NCBI RefSeq assembly: GCF_029893585.1
Contig: NZ_JARXYX010000002.1
Location: 358,295-422,294 of the forward strand
DNA: 64,000 nucleotides
Source of the DNA: Streptomyces sp. LBL
Lineage (GTDB): Bacteria; Actinomycetota; Actinomycetes; Streptomycetales; Streptomycetaceae
Direction: 5' to 3'
In this document: positions 35,327 to 43,795 of the stretch, piece after piece
Layout of the letters: each line of letters starts with the position of its first letter
How positions within the stretch are numbered: the stretch's first letter is position 1
Position numbers and translations under genes: made by a program
Notes under the pieces: generated by a model
Databases searched by the model: none
Told to the model about the DNA's origin: nothing
Seen by the model: the letters and a program-made list of their open reading frames with translations, nothing else

Positions 35327-37528
35327 CTAGAACTCTGTGTGTGCCTGTGGTTTCCAGGCTTTTCGGGCGCGGCGTGGCCGTGTGCGGTCGCTGTCCGGTG
35401 GTCCGAACCTCGGGGTGAGGGGGTGGACTGCGGTGGCGTGCAGGTGGTGGAAGCCGGTCCGCTCGGCGGCGCGGGTGCGCCGGCGACAGGTTCTGTGGGA
35501 GAGCCGCACCCGGCTGGATCGAAGAAGGTCTTCTTCGGGCCGGCCGTGTGCGGGTACTCCATGACCTGACGCCAGCCCGGGTACGGCGGCTGGTGTCGTA
35601 GTGTCATGCCCCGCCGGACGCTGGACTGCCCCCGTGGTGGGGGTGGTGGCGGGGACCGTACGCACATCGGGCATACGGCGGGAAGTCTTCTGTCCGGGGG
35701 CCTGTTCGGCGGCGCGCCGAGTACCTCGGCCACGAGGGGCGGCGGGCCTGGTGGGGGTGGGGTGTCCCTTGCCCGGGGTGGTCTTGGTTCCGCGCGGCCG
35801 GGGCGGGGTGTGCTCGGCGTGATGCTGTCGGCGCAGGCGGCGGGTGGTCTTCTTCGGACGCTTCACCAGGCGCACGGTGCCCTCGATGGTGGTGCGGATG
35901 GTCCGGGCGTGGGTGGCGCGTTCGGTGGTGGTGTGGGTTTGTGCGAGCAGGCCGCGGGAGACGATCCGGCGGGCGGCGGCATGATCGCGGTCCATCGACA
36001 ATCCGCAGCCGGTGCAGTGTGCCCACTTCCAGCCGCGCTCGGACAGCCGGTCGGGGGCCGGATGGTGGGTGAGCGTTGCGAGGCATCCGGGGCACAGTCT
36101 GGAGGTGCCCCGGGCGGGGACGGTGACGACCGCGACCCCGGCCTTCGTAGCCAGGTGGCGGATCGCTTCGGCGACGGTGCCGCGGACCTGTCCGGACAGG
36201 CGGGCGTTGCCTCGTCGGTGGCCGCGGGCTTCCAGGGTGGTCAGGTCTTCCAGGTAGATGACGCTCGCGCCGAGTGCTACCGCCTGGTCGACGGCCCAGC
36301 GGGCCGCCGCCCAGGCCAGCGCGGCATTCAGCTGCCGGATCCGCGCACACACCCGCCCGTGCTCGACCTCCAGTACCCGCGCCCGGTCGAGGTGTTCGGG
36401 CCAGCGTAGGTGTGGGGAGCCCAGCCCGTCCGCGAGTGCCCGGTAGTGGTCGCGTTTGGCGGCGAGGCTTTCGCGCAGGCCGCGCAGCCGGTGCAGGGCG
36501 GCGCTCACCGTGGTGGCGTCGAAGACCAGGGGACGCCCGTCGGTGACCACCCGCTGGGTCTGGCCTTTTCCGGTCAGGCGGGCGAGTGTGCCGGTGAGCA
36601 GGGTGTTGACGCCCCAGTCGAAGCCGAGGGCCAGAGTATGACCGGTCGCCTTGGTGGCGGGGGCGGGCCGGGAGTGGGGCAGGTCGAGGGCGATCCGGCC
36701 CGTGCGGGTGGGGCGCAGGGTGGGGGTGTGCAGCACGGCATCCGGCGCGATGATGCCGGGCAGCCGGATGTCGATCACGTGCCAGGCCCAGTCACGGCCT
36801 GTGACAGGGGCCGCGCACAGGGGGAGTTTCACCCGGAGCCGGGCGGTGACCGCATCCACCCGGGCCAGGGTGACCTGCTGGCGGTCCATCGCCGCCAGCA
36901 ACACCAGCGGGGCCACCTGCGGCGGGCCCTCCAGGACGCACAGCCCGGCGGGCAGCTGCCCGTGCCCGGCCACATACGCGCCAATCTGCCGGGTGCGGTT
37001 ACGGATCTCCGCACCACTCACCCCAGCAGGCAGCAGCGCCCGCAGCAACGTCCATTCCGCCTCGGTGCGACGCCCCGGATCGGCGGGCCAGGTGGCGAGG
37101 ACCGCGGCCACGATGCCGCGCCGGTGCAGGGCCAGACGCAGGGTGCGGGCCGCGTACTCCTCCACACCCCGGCGCACCCGGTCCGGCACATACACCCCGG
37201 CCGGGGGCGGGACAGTCTTCGGCCAGTTCAGGCGGCGCAGTGCCATCCACCCCTTGGACGGCAGGACTTCACCGCGCTCGTCCACCCCGGCGGCCAGCAC
37301 GTCGAAGGAGTTCTCATCCCACCGGGCGGCCACCAGAGCACCGGTCAGCGTCCGGCCCAACCGGGCCAGAAAACCCACCCGTTCCAGCAAGCCCCGCTGC
37401 CCGATCCGCTCACCGGTTGCCTCCAGCACACCGGCGAAGGCGGTACACGTCGCCGTCGCCATCAACTTGGCCATGCCCACCACCTCACTCTCCCGCACGT
37501 GTCCGGCCACCTTCAGCAGCGGCCGCAT
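35327..37528 (-). CDS. tnpB: TnpB-family RNA-guided nuclease (transposon-associated) with long tail
   Basis: A 733-residue TnpB. RuvC-like residues are all present: GFDWG with D304, YLEDLTTLE with E427, and MDRDHAAARRI with D515. A zinc ribbon lies before the last motif (CPGC at 479-482 and CTGC at 505-508). About 300 residues precede the first RuvC motif, and a Pro/Arg/Thr-rich tail of about 200 residues follows the last, whereas most TnpBs end soon after it. The ATG at 37528 has CGGAGG 5 bases upstream. No TnpA gene and no CRISPR array are nearby. In known systems the guide RNA overlaps the 3' end of tnpB, so part of the tail frame may really be RNA gene. Confidence 0.85.
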   Translation of the reverse strand: MRPLLKVAGHVRESEVVGMAKLMATATCTAFAGVLEATGERIGQRGLLERVGFLARLGRTLTGALVAARWDENSFDVLAAGVDERGEVLPSKGWMALRRLNWPKTVPPPAGVYVPDRVRRGVEEYAARTLRLALHRRGIVAAVLATWPADPGRRTEAEWTLLRALLPAGVSGAEIRNRTRQIGAYVAGHGQLPAGLCVLEGPPQVAPLVLLAAMDRQQVTLARVDAVTARLRVKLPLCAAPVTGRDWAWHVIDIRLPGIIAPDAVLHTPTLRPTRTGRIALDLPHSRPAPATKATGHTLALGFDWGVNTLLTGTLARLTGKGQTQRVVTDGRPLVFDATTVSAALHRLRGLRESLAAKRDHYRALADGLGSPHLRWPEHLDRARVLEVEHGRVCARIRQLNAALAWAAARWAVDQAVALGASVIYLEDLTTLEARGHRRGNARLSGQVRGTVAEAIRHLATKAGVAVVTVPARGTSRLCPGCLATLTHHPAPDRLSERGWKWAHCTGCGLSMDRDHAAARRIVSRGLLAQTHTTTERATHARTIRTTIEGTVRLVKRPKKTTRRLRRQHHAEHTPPRPRGTKTTPGKGHPTPTRPAAPRGRGTRRAAEQAPGQKTSRRMPDVRTVPATTPTTGAVQRPAGHDTTTPAAVPGLASGHGVPAHGRPEEDLLRSSRVRLSHRTCRRRTRAAERTGFHHLHATAVHPLTPRFGPPDSDRTRPRRARKAWKPQAHTEF

Positions 37529-37572
37529 CCCCGCCTCCGATCGGCCTAACGACTGACCATCACACAAGGACA

Positions 37573-37607
37573 CGGCCTTCCCGCACCCTGCGGGTGCGGG
37601 AAGGCCG
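37573..37607. repeat. Perfect 16-bp hairpin upstream of tnpB
   Basis: CGGCCTTCCCGCACCC / GGGTGCGGGAAGGCCG with a 3-base TGC loop, ending 45 bases upstream of the tnpB start codon. IS200/IS605-type elements carry subterminal hairpins at their ends, so this is a candidate left-end structure. A transcriptional role is the alternative. The next ~200 bp outward are unusually AT-rich for the window. Confidence 0.7.
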
Positions 37608-37851
37608 GAGGGGCAGAGCGGGACGACCACGATCGTCGGCGTCGGCGAGCACCGGATCGAGGAACACCACATTCCACCAACCTGCACAAAATGCATGTTA
37701 TGAGGATGAAAGGATCAACAGATCCTGAGGAACCGCACCGATGACACGGAGCAGCATCAACCAGCCTGCTTAAACTAAACAACCAACAGTTGAGGACCCT
37801 TTGACTTCCTCGACCATGGACCGACCGCCAAAGTCGCTCCTCGGAAGGAAG

Positions 37852-38274
37852 CTACGCGAGGAAGCTCAACCGGACACGACGGTCGGCATTGTCCTTGTTG
37901 GTGTCGACCAGGCACACCGACTGCCACGTCCCCAGCTCCAGTCGCCCGCCGATCACCGGGAGTGTCGCGTGCGGCGGGACGAGGGCGGGAAGGACGTGGT
38001 CGCGACCGTGGCCGGGGCTGCCGTGGCGGTGCTGCCAGCGGTCGTCGGCGGGGAGAAGGGTGTGCAGGGCGGCGAGGAGGTCGTCGTCGCTGCCGGCGCC
38101 CGTCTCGATGATCGCAATGCCGGCCGTCGCGTGCGGGACGAAGAGGTTGAGCAGGCCGTCGCGGCCGGCTGCGGCCTCACGCAGGAAGTCCTCGCAGTCG
38201 CCGGTGAGATCGGCGATCCGCTCCGTGGAGCCGGTGGTCACATTCAGGACTCGGGTGGTGAAAACATCTGGCAT
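37852..38274 (-). CDS. YjbQ/UPF0047 family protein
   Basis: A 140-residue single-domain protein. The conserved features are GLLNLFVPHATAGIAIIETG, then the metal-site-like RHGSPGHGRDHVLPAL and the ending WQSVCLVDTN. Family members have been linked to weak thiamine-phosphate synthase activity, but the physiological role is unclear. The ATG at 38274 follows GGGAGG. The gene stands alone between tnpB and the divergent sulfonate operon. Confidence 0.88.
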   Translation of the reverse strand: MPDVFTTRVLNVTTGSTERIADLTGDCEDFLREAAAGRDGLLNLFVPHATAGIAIIETGAGSDDDLLAALHTLLPADDRWQHRHGSPGHGRDHVLPALVPPHATLPVIGGRLELGTWQSVCLVDTNKDNADRRVRLSFLA

Positions 38275-38360
38275 ACCTCCCATCCTCGCCCCCGCACCGG
38301 ATTTCACACGTGCCCGACCGAAGACCTTCCGATCCGAGTGGTCCGCTCCGCGAGACACCA

Positions 38361-38390
38361 TTGACCTGGGTCATCCCAGCTGACTACTTT
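38361..38390 (+). promoter_or_regulatory. Promoter of the sulfonate operon leader
   Basis: TTGACC (38361-38366) and TACTTT (38385-38390) are separated by 18 bp, a housekeeping-sigma-like arrangement. The leader-peptide ATG lies 7 bases after the -10, so the transcript may be leaderless. A small CTGGG/CCCAG inverted repeat lies inside the spacer. Confidence 0.6.
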
Positions 38391-38397
38391 CGTCCGC

Positions 38398-38481
38398 ATG
38401 TTGCGTTCAGCCCTGCTCACCACGCGCGGTCACATCGACCTGCTGCGGGTGGCCTCCGCCGCGTGTCGTCGCGGCTGCTGA
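38398..38481 (+). CDS. Cysteine-containing leader peptide upstream of sulfonate importer
   Basis: A 27-codon frame, MLRSALLTTRGHIDLLRV then ASAACRRGC. It fits the small actinobacterial leader peptides (Arg-His-Ile-Asp-Leu core, Cys codons near the end) found upstream of sulfur-assimilation genes. The two Cys codons (TGT, TGC) end the frame, 189 bp before ssuC. The likely role is attenuation: ribosome stalling at Cys codons when charged tRNA-Cys is low would raise downstream expression. The region between leader and ssuC contains repeated CTGATCCG segments that could form alternative structures. Peptide recognised from memory of the family. Confidence 0.78.
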   Translation: MLRSALLTTRGHIDLLRVASAACRRGC

Positions 38482-38670
38482 CGCCTTCATCACCTCTCCT
38501 CGCCTGATCCGGATCTGATCGGCGCGCGTTCCGCGGCTGAAACATGCCTGGTCCGCCTCTGATCCGCGCCTGATCCATGCCGCCATGCCCGCCCGCCCCG
38601 GCCACTCCCGCGACATGGTGGCGTTCGGGCGCGCTCCCTCACCGGCCGCTCTCCTCCCCGTGGAGCACTC

Positions 38671-39582
38671 ATGAGCATCAGCCATGCCCCGCCCGGCTCC
38701 CCCGAGCCCGACATTTCAGATACATCAGATATATCAGTGTCCGGTATCACCAAGGCCGACGCCGCCGGGCACTCTCCACTCGACCTCCAGCTCCTCGTCC
38801 CCAGTTCTTCCCGCCGCACCCGCGTCCCCCGCTGGTTGCGCCGCACCACCGGCCCGCTGGTGCTGCTGGTGCTGTGGCAACTCCTGAGCAGTACGGGCGT
38901 GTTGGCCCCCGACGTGCTCGCCTCACCGGGGCGGATCGCTCAGGTCGGCAGGGACCTGATCGCCGACGGCTCGCTGCCCTCCGCCATGGGCACCTCACTG
39001 CAGCGCGTGGCCGTCGGACTCCTGCTCGGCACCGTCATCGGCACCGGACTCGCTTTGGTCTCGGGCCTGTTCCGGTTCGGCGAGGACCTCGTGGACGCCC
39101 CCGTCCAGATGCTGCGGGCGGTGCCCTTCGTGGGACTCATCCCGCTGTTCATCATCTGGTTCGGCATCGGCGAGGCACCGAAAGTCGCCATCATCACGCT
39201 GGGCGTGACCTTTCCGCTGTACCTCAACGTGTACGCCGGCATCCGCGGCGTGGACTCCCAGCTGATCGAGGCCGGGGAGTCCCTCGGACTGTCGCGGTGG
39301 GGGCTCGTGCGCCACGTCGTACTGCCGGGTGCCCTGCCCGGGGCGATGACCGGCCTGCGCTTCTCACTCGGCGTCTCCTGGCTGGCGCTCGTCTTCGCCG
39401 AGCAGGTCAACGCGGACTCCGGCATCGGGTTCCTGATGGTCCAGGCGCGTGACTTCCTGCGGACCGACGTGATCGTGGTCTGCCTGATCGTCTACGCCTT
39501 CCTCGGCCTGCTGGCCGACTTCGTCGTCCGCACCCTCGAAAGGCTGCTGCTGCAATGGCGTCCGACGTTCACCGGCCGATGA
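38671..39582 (+). CDS. ssuC: Aliphatic sulfonate ABC transporter permease
   Basis: A 303-residue permease of the TauC/SsuC type with about six membrane segments after a ~55-residue hydrophilic N terminus. Family markers are LRAVPFVGLIPLFIIWFGIG and the coupling loop QLIEAGESLGLSRW. The N terminus includes a 9-bp tandem repeat encoding ISDTSDIS (38713-38737). It is first in the ssuC-ssuB-ssuA operon, preceded by a Cys leader peptide, and its stop overlaps the next start as ATGA. Substrate class (alkanesulfonate) is inferred from the family and from the ssuD remnant after ssuA. Confidence 0.88.
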   Translation: MSISHAPPGSPEPDISDTSDISVSGITKADAAGHSPLDLQLLVPSSSRRTRVPRWLRRTTGPLVLLVLWQLLSSTGVLAPDVLASPGRIAQVGRDLIADGSLPSAMGTSLQRVAVGLLLGTVIGTGLALVSGLFRFGEDLVDAPVQMLRAVPFVGLIPLFIIWFGIGEAPKVAIITLGVTFPLYLNVYAGIRGVDSQLIEAGESLGLSRWGLVRHVVLPGALPGAMTGLRFSLGVSWLALVFAEQVNADSGIGFLMVQARDFLRTDVIVVCLIVYAFLGLLADFVVRTLERLLLQWRPTFTGR

Positions 39583-40355
39583 GCCCCCAGGTATCTCAGG
39601 TATCCCAAGTGCCCCAAGTGCCCGAGGAATCCCTGATCTTCTCGGTGCCGCAGGCGGTCCGCGTCGACGGGCTGACCCGCTCCTTCGACGGCCGCGCCGT
39701 CATCGACGACCTCCGACTCGACGTCCGTCGGGGCGAGTTCGTCGCCCTGCTCGGCCGCAGCGGTTGCGGCAAGTCGACCCTGCTGCGCATCCTCGCCGGT
39801 CTCGACCGCGACATCGAGGGCACCGTCCTCGTCCCGCGCCGCAAGGCCGTCGCGTTCCAGGCGCCGCGGCTGATGCCGTGGAAGAAGGTGTGGCGCAACG
39901 TACTGCTGGGACTGCCGGGCAGGGCCGAGCGCGCCCTCGCCGACCGGGCTCTGGAAGAGGTGGGCCTGGACCACCGCTCCGACGCCTGGCCCAAGACCCT
40001 CTCCGGAGGTGAGGCCCAGCGTGCCTCGCTGGCCCGGGCATTGGTCCGCGAGCCCGATCTGCTGCTGCTCGACGAGCCGTTCGGCGCGCTCGACGCGCTC
40101 ACCCGGATCAAGGCCCAGCGCCTGGTGGGCGAGTTGTGGCGGCGGCGCGGCTGCGCCGTGCTGCTGGTCACGCACGACGTCGAGGAGGCCGTACTGCTCG
40201 CCGACCGGGTTCTGGTGATGGACGACGGTGTCATCGCGCACGAGCAGCAGATCGACCTTGCCCGGCCGCGTGACATCACCGACCCGCGGTTCGCCGAACT
40301 GCGCGCCGGGCTCCTGGAGCGCCTGGGCGTCGACACCGCCGCCGAAGCCGCCTGA
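39579..40355 (+). CDS. ssuB: Aliphatic sulfonate ABC transporter ATP-binding protein
   Basis: A 258-residue ATPase with Walker A GRSGCGKST, signature LSGGEAQRASLARAL, Walker B LLLLDEP and H-loop VTHDVEEA. The QAPRLMPWKKV block is typical of SsuB/TauB. I chose the ATG at 39579 because it overlaps the permease stop; an ATG at 39555 is possible. The first codons are four 9-bp units (39588-39623) encoding QVSQVSQVPQVP. Confidence 0.9.
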   Translation: MSPQVSQVSQVPQVPEESLIFSVPQAVRVDGLTRSFDGRAVIDDLRLDVRRGEFVALLGRSGCGKSTLLRILAGLDRDIEGTVLVPRRKAVAFQAPRLMPWKKVWRNVLLGLPGRAERALADRALEEVGLDHRSDAWPKTLSGGEAQRASLARALVREPDLLLLDEPFGALDALTRIKAQRLVGELWRRRGCAVLLVTHDVEEAVLLADRVLVMDDGVIAHEQQIDLARPRDITDPRFAELRAGLLERLGVDTAAEAA

Positions 40356-40358
40356 ACA

Positions 40359-40393
40359 CCCCCTTCCCCTCTTTCTCCCCTTCTTTCTCCCCT
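40359..40393. repeat. 35-nt uninterrupted pyrimidine tract between ssuB and ssuA
   Basis: All C/T from 40359 to 40393, with TTTCTCCCCT repeated at a 14-bp offset. It starts 3 bases after the ssuB stop and ends 22 bases before the ssuA start, where a normal purine-rich ribosome site would be expected nearby. Confidence 0.8.
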
Positions 40394-40415
40394 GGTTGCA
40401 CAGAACGGATCCGTC

Positions 40416-41441
40416 ATGCGACGTCGCCTCGTCCCCGCCGCGCTGCTCCTCCCTCTCGCCCTGCTCCTGTCCGCCTGCGGCGGGAACTCGTCGGCCTCGA
40501 CCGGCGGCGGCACCGACGGCTCGGGCTCTCTCACGCTCAGCGTCGGTGACCAGAAGGGCGGTTCGGAGGCGATTCTGCGGGCCGCCGGCGAACTCAAGAA
40601 CCTCGACTACAAGATCAAGTGGTCCACCTTCACCTCCGGCCCCCCGCTGCTCGAAGCCGTCAACGCCAAGGCCGTCGACATCGGCGGCGTCGGCAACACC
40701 CCGCCCGTGTTCGCGGCCGGCGCCAACTCGAAGATCACGGTGGTGTCCGCCTGGCACGGCACGTCCCAGGGCGACGCCATCCTCGTACCGAACGACTCGA
40801 AGCTGTCGAAGCCGCAGGATCTCAAGGGCAGATCGGTGGCCGTGGCGCAGGGTTCCTCCGCGAACCACCAGCTGGTCGCGTCCCTGAAGCGGGCCGGGCT
40901 GAGCCTGAGCGACGTCAAGGTCAAGTACCTCCAGCCGGCCGACGCGCTGGCCGCGTTCACCTCCGGCAAGGTCGACGCGTGGGCGGTGTGGGACCCGTAC
41001 ACCTCGCAGGTGCTCAAGGGCGGACAGGGCCGGATCCTGACGACCGGCGAGGGCATCACCAACGGCCTGACCTTCCAGGTGGCGGCGCCCGGCGCGCTGA
41101 AGGACGCGAAGAAGTCGGCCGCCGTCAAGGACTACCTGCAGCGGCTGCAGCGCGCCTACAGGTGGGTGTACGACCACGAGGAGGATTGGGCGAAGGTCTG
41201 GGCGAAGGAGACCGGACTGCCCGAGGACGTGGCGCTGGCCGCGGTGAAGCGCACCTACGCCACCCGGGTCGCGGTCGCCGTCGACAAGCCGCTCATCGCC
41301 TCCGAGCAGCAGATCGCCGACACCTTCACCCAGCTGAAGCTCATCCCGCGCAAGGTCGACTTCGGCGCCTTCACCGACTCGCGGTACAACGGCGACCTGC
41401 CGCCGTCGACCACCGCGCCCCGCCCCTCGGACGGATCGTGA
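40416..41441 (+). CDS. ssuA: Aliphatic sulfonate-binding lipoprotein
   Basis: A 341-residue solute-binding lipoprotein: basic MRRR, a hydrophobic stretch and lipobox LSAC, then a Gly/Ser linker. The body matches NitT/TauT-type binders (VDIGGVGNTPPVFAAG, VAVAQGSSANHQLV, VDAWAVWDPYTSQVL). It completes the ssuCBA importer. The collapsed monooxygenase gene follows 2 bases after its stop. Confidence 0.9.
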   Translation: MRRRLVPAALLLPLALLLSACGGNSSASTGGGTDGSGSLTLSVGDQKGGSEAILRAAGELKNLDYKIKWSTFTSGPPLLEAVNAKAVDIGGVGNTPPVFAAGANSKITVVSAWHGTSQGDAILVPNDSKLSKPQDLKGRSVAVAQGSSANHQLVASLKRAGLSLSDVKVKYLQPADALAAFTSGKVDAWAVWDPYTSQVLKGGQGRILTTGEGITNGLTFQVAAPGALKDAKKSAAVKDYLQRLQRAYRWVYDHEEDWAKVWAKETGLPEDVALAAVKRTYATRVAVAVDKPLIASEQQIADTFTQLKLIPRKVDFGAFTDSRYNGDLPPSTTAPRPSDGS

Positions 41442-41443
41442 CA

Positions 41444-41755
41444 TGACCGTCCGGCTCCACTGCTTCCTCCCGACGGGCGGCGACAACCGTACCCTCGTCG
41501 ACCGGCCCGCCCGACGTCTGTCTGACGTGGGGCGAGCCGCCCGCGTAGGTCCAGGAGAAGATCGACTGGATCCGCTCGCTCGCCGAACGGGAGGGCCGCG
41601 AGGTCCGGTTCGGGATCAGGGTGCACACCATCTCGCGCGAGCCGTACTGGTTCGGCGAGGGCGTGATCCCCGAGCTGGCAACCCGTGGGCTGGCTCCGCC
41701 GCGGCCCCAGACGCCGAAGGCCGGCTCGCCGATCCTCATGGGCAGCGGCCGCTGA
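41444..41755 (+). pseudogene. ssuD: Collapsed alkanesulfonate monooxygenase gene
   Basis: The start MTVRLHCFLPTGGDNRTLV is the N terminus of SsuD-type LLM flavin monooxygenases, placed as expected after ssuA. Then most of the barrel is missing: another frame reads VQEKIDWIRSLAEREGREV with RFGIRVHTISRE (an internal helix-strand block), and this runs straight into YWFGEGVIPELATRGL, which resembles the C-terminal region. About 310 bp remain of roughly 1.1 kb, so at least two internal deletions and a frame change have occurred. No FMNH2-dependent desulfonation can come from this copy. Confidence 0.75.
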
Positions 41756-41797
41756 CCGCAGGGGAAGACCGGCGACCTCACCACTGTTGGTAGAAAC

Positions 41798-42874
41798 GTG
41801 AACAAGACGCGTGAGGTCCAGGTGGTCGTCGTCGGCGCTGGACAGGCCGGACTGTCCAGCGCCTATCACCTGCGCCGGGCCGGCTACGAGCCGGACCGTG
41901 ACGTCGTCGTGCTGGACCACTCCCCCGGCCCCGGCGGCGCCTGGCAGTTCCGCTGGCCGTCACTGACATACGGCAAGGTCCACGGGATGCACGCCCTGCC
42001 CGGCATGGAACTCACGGACGCCGACCCGGCGCGGCCGTCCGCCGACGTCATCACCGAGTACTTCAGCACGTACGAGCGCACCTTCGACCTGCGGGTGAGG
42101 CGGCCCGTCAAGGTCCAGGCCGTGCGCGAGAGTGTGGGCGGGCGGCTGCTCGTCGAGACCTCGGCCGGAACCTGGGCGACGCGGGCGCTGATCAACGCGA
42201 CCGGGACCTGGGACCGGCCGTTCTGGCCACGTTGTTCGGGCCAGGAGACCTTCCGGGGACGGCAGCTGCACACCGCGCAGTACCCCGGGCCCGAGGAGTT
42301 CGCCGGGCAGCGGGTCGTGGTGGTGGGTGGCGGCGCTTCCGGTACCCAACATCTGCTGGAGATCGCCCCCTACGCGGCCTCCACCACCTGGGTCACCCGG
42401 CGACCGCCCGTCTTCCGCGAGGGGCCCTTCGACGAGAGCGTGGGCCGGGCCGCTGTAGCGCTGGTCGAGGAGAGGGTGCGGCAGGGGCTGCCGCCGAAGA
42501 GCGTGGTGTCCGTGACCGGGCTGCCGCTCAACGACGCGATCCGCCAGGGCATCGCGGACGGGGTCCTCGACCGGTTGCCGATGTTCGACCGGGTCACTCC
42601 CGAGGGCGTGGAGTGGAGCGACGGGCGGCGCGTGGACGCCGATGTCATCCTGTGGGCGACCGGCTTCCGGGCCTCCATCGACCATCTGGCGCCGCTGAAG
42701 CTGCGCGAGCCGGGTGGCGGGATCCGGGTCGAGGGCACGCGCGCGGTCGCCGATCCTCGGATCCACCTCGTCGGCTACGGCCCGTCGGCCAGCACCATCG
42801 GCGCCAACCGAGCGGGCCGCGCGGCCGTACGGGACATCAGGCGGCTGCTGGCCGGGGAACCGGTCGCCGCCTGA
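41798..42874 (+). CDS. FAD/NADPH-dependent monooxygenase-like oxidoreductase
   Basis: A 358-residue flavoprotein. GAGQAGLSSAYHL binds FAD, GGGASGTQHLLEI binds NADPH, and ATGTWDRP and the late ATGFRASI motif are typical of class B flavin monooxygenases and related CzcO-like proteins. It starts at a GTG and has no signal peptide. It lies 43 bases after the ssuD remnant, in the same orientation. It could oxidise a sulfur compound, but position alone does not prove this. Confidence 0.8.
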   Translation: MNKTREVQVVVVGAGQAGLSSAYHLRRAGYEPDRDVVVLDHSPGPGGAWQFRWPSLTYGKVHGMHALPGMELTDADPARPSADVITEYFSTYERTFDLRVRRPVKVQAVRESVGGRLLVETSAGTWATRALINATGTWDRPFWPRCSGQETFRGRQLHTAQYPGPEEFAGQRVVVVGGGASGTQHLLEIAPYAASTTWVTRRPPVFREGPFDESVGRAAVALVEERVRQGLPPKSVVSVTGLPLNDAIRQGIADGVLDRLPMFDRVTPEGVEWSDGRRVDADVILWATGFRASIDHLAPLKLREPGGGIRVEGTRAVADPRIHLVGYGPSASTIGANRAGRAAVRDIRRLLAGEPVAA

Positions 42875-42885
42875 GCCCCGTCCGG

Positions 42886-43752
42886 TCAGCCTGCCACGGC
42901 CGAACTCTTCTGCCGGTTGCGGTTGAACTCGGCGACGTTGCGCTGGTGCTCCGCCTGGTCGGCCGTGAAGCGGGTGTCGCCCGGCTTGACCGTGACGAAG
43001 TACAGCCAGTCACCCGGGGCCGGGTTGATCGCTGCCCGCATCGCGTCCTCGCCCGGGCTGTCGATCGGGGTCGGCGGCAGGCCCATGCGCCGATACGAGT
43101 TGTAGGGACTGTCGATCCGTGTGTCGGCCTCGGTCGTCCTGGGAGTCGTCCGGGAAGTCGTCCTGGCAGTGGAACGGTTCAGCGCGTAGTTGATCGTCGA
43201 GTCCATCTGCAGTGGCAGACCGCGCTCCAGACGGTTGAAGACGACCCGGGCCACCTTGCCCATGTCCGCCTTGGTGGCGACCTCGGCCTGGACAATGCTC
43301 GCGATGGTGACCGCCTGGTAGACGTTCATCGCGTTCCGCTGGGCACCGGCCGCGATCGGGGCGCCGTTGAACTTCTTGTTCGCGGTGTCGACCATGGACG
43401 ACACCAGCCGATCCGGAGTCGCCTTCTCCTGGAGCGGATACGTCGCCGGGAAGAGGTAGCCCTCCGGGTTGCCCTCCGCGTCGTTCGGCAGCTTCAGGTT
43501 CGCCTTGGCCAGTGACTTCTTGGTGGTGCCCGCAGGCAGGGCGAGGGCCTTGTCGACGGCGTCGTAGACCTGCCCGGCCCGCCAGCCCTGCGCGATGACC
43601 AAGGTGCTGGGCTTCTCCTCGCCGTCGCTGTCCAGGGTCAGCAGCGGCACCGCCACGGCGGTACCGGCCACGACGGCCCCGGTCGCGATGAGGGCGAGAC
43701 GGCCCCGACGCGTCAGTCGGATCGTGCTCCGTGGCGGAGTGTTCATGTGCAT
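42886..43752 (-). CDS. Short MltG-like endolytic transglycosylase
   Basis: A 288-residue protein with one N-terminal membrane segment (residues ~19-40) and a YceG/MltG domain. VTIASIVQAE carries the catalytic Glu157; VARVVFNRLERGLPLQMDST and DSPYNSYRRMGLPPTPID are the other signature blocks. It is shorter than usual chromosomal MltG proteins, with a small LysM-like part, and has a Thr/Arg-repeat insert (TARTTSRTTPRTTE). In this family the enzyme cuts nascent peptidoglycan strands at the membrane. Not in the usual mltG neighbourhood (ruvX, aroE), so probably a second copy. Start chosen at MHMN; MNTPP 6 bases later is equally possible. Confidence 0.85.
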   Translation of the reverse strand: MHMNTPPRSTIRLTRRGRLALIATGAVVAGTAVAVPLLTLDSDGEEKPSTLVIAQGWRAGQVYDAVDKALALPAGTTKKSLAKANLKLPNDAEGNPEGYLFPATYPLQEKATPDRLVSSMVDTANKKFNGAPIAAGAQRNAMNVYQAVTIASIVQAEVATKADMGKVARVVFNRLERGLPLQMDSTINYALNRSTARTTSRTTPRTTEADTRIDSPYNSYRRMGLPPTPIDSPGEDAMRAAINPAPGDWLYFVTVKPGDTRFTADQAEHQRNVAEFNRNRQKSSAVAG

Positions 43753-43795
43753 GCGGGCACGGTAACCCGCCAATACCCTCAAACCCGACATATCG

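Noticed and set aside
37852..38364. Plus-strand open frames opposite the YjbQ gene
   Set aside because: The minus-strand frame matches a known family over its full length with a good ribosome site; the plus frames match nothing.
38407..38685. Minus-strand frame over the sulfonate leader region
   Set aside because: No family match and no ribosome site; the plus-strand leader peptide and promoter explain the region better.
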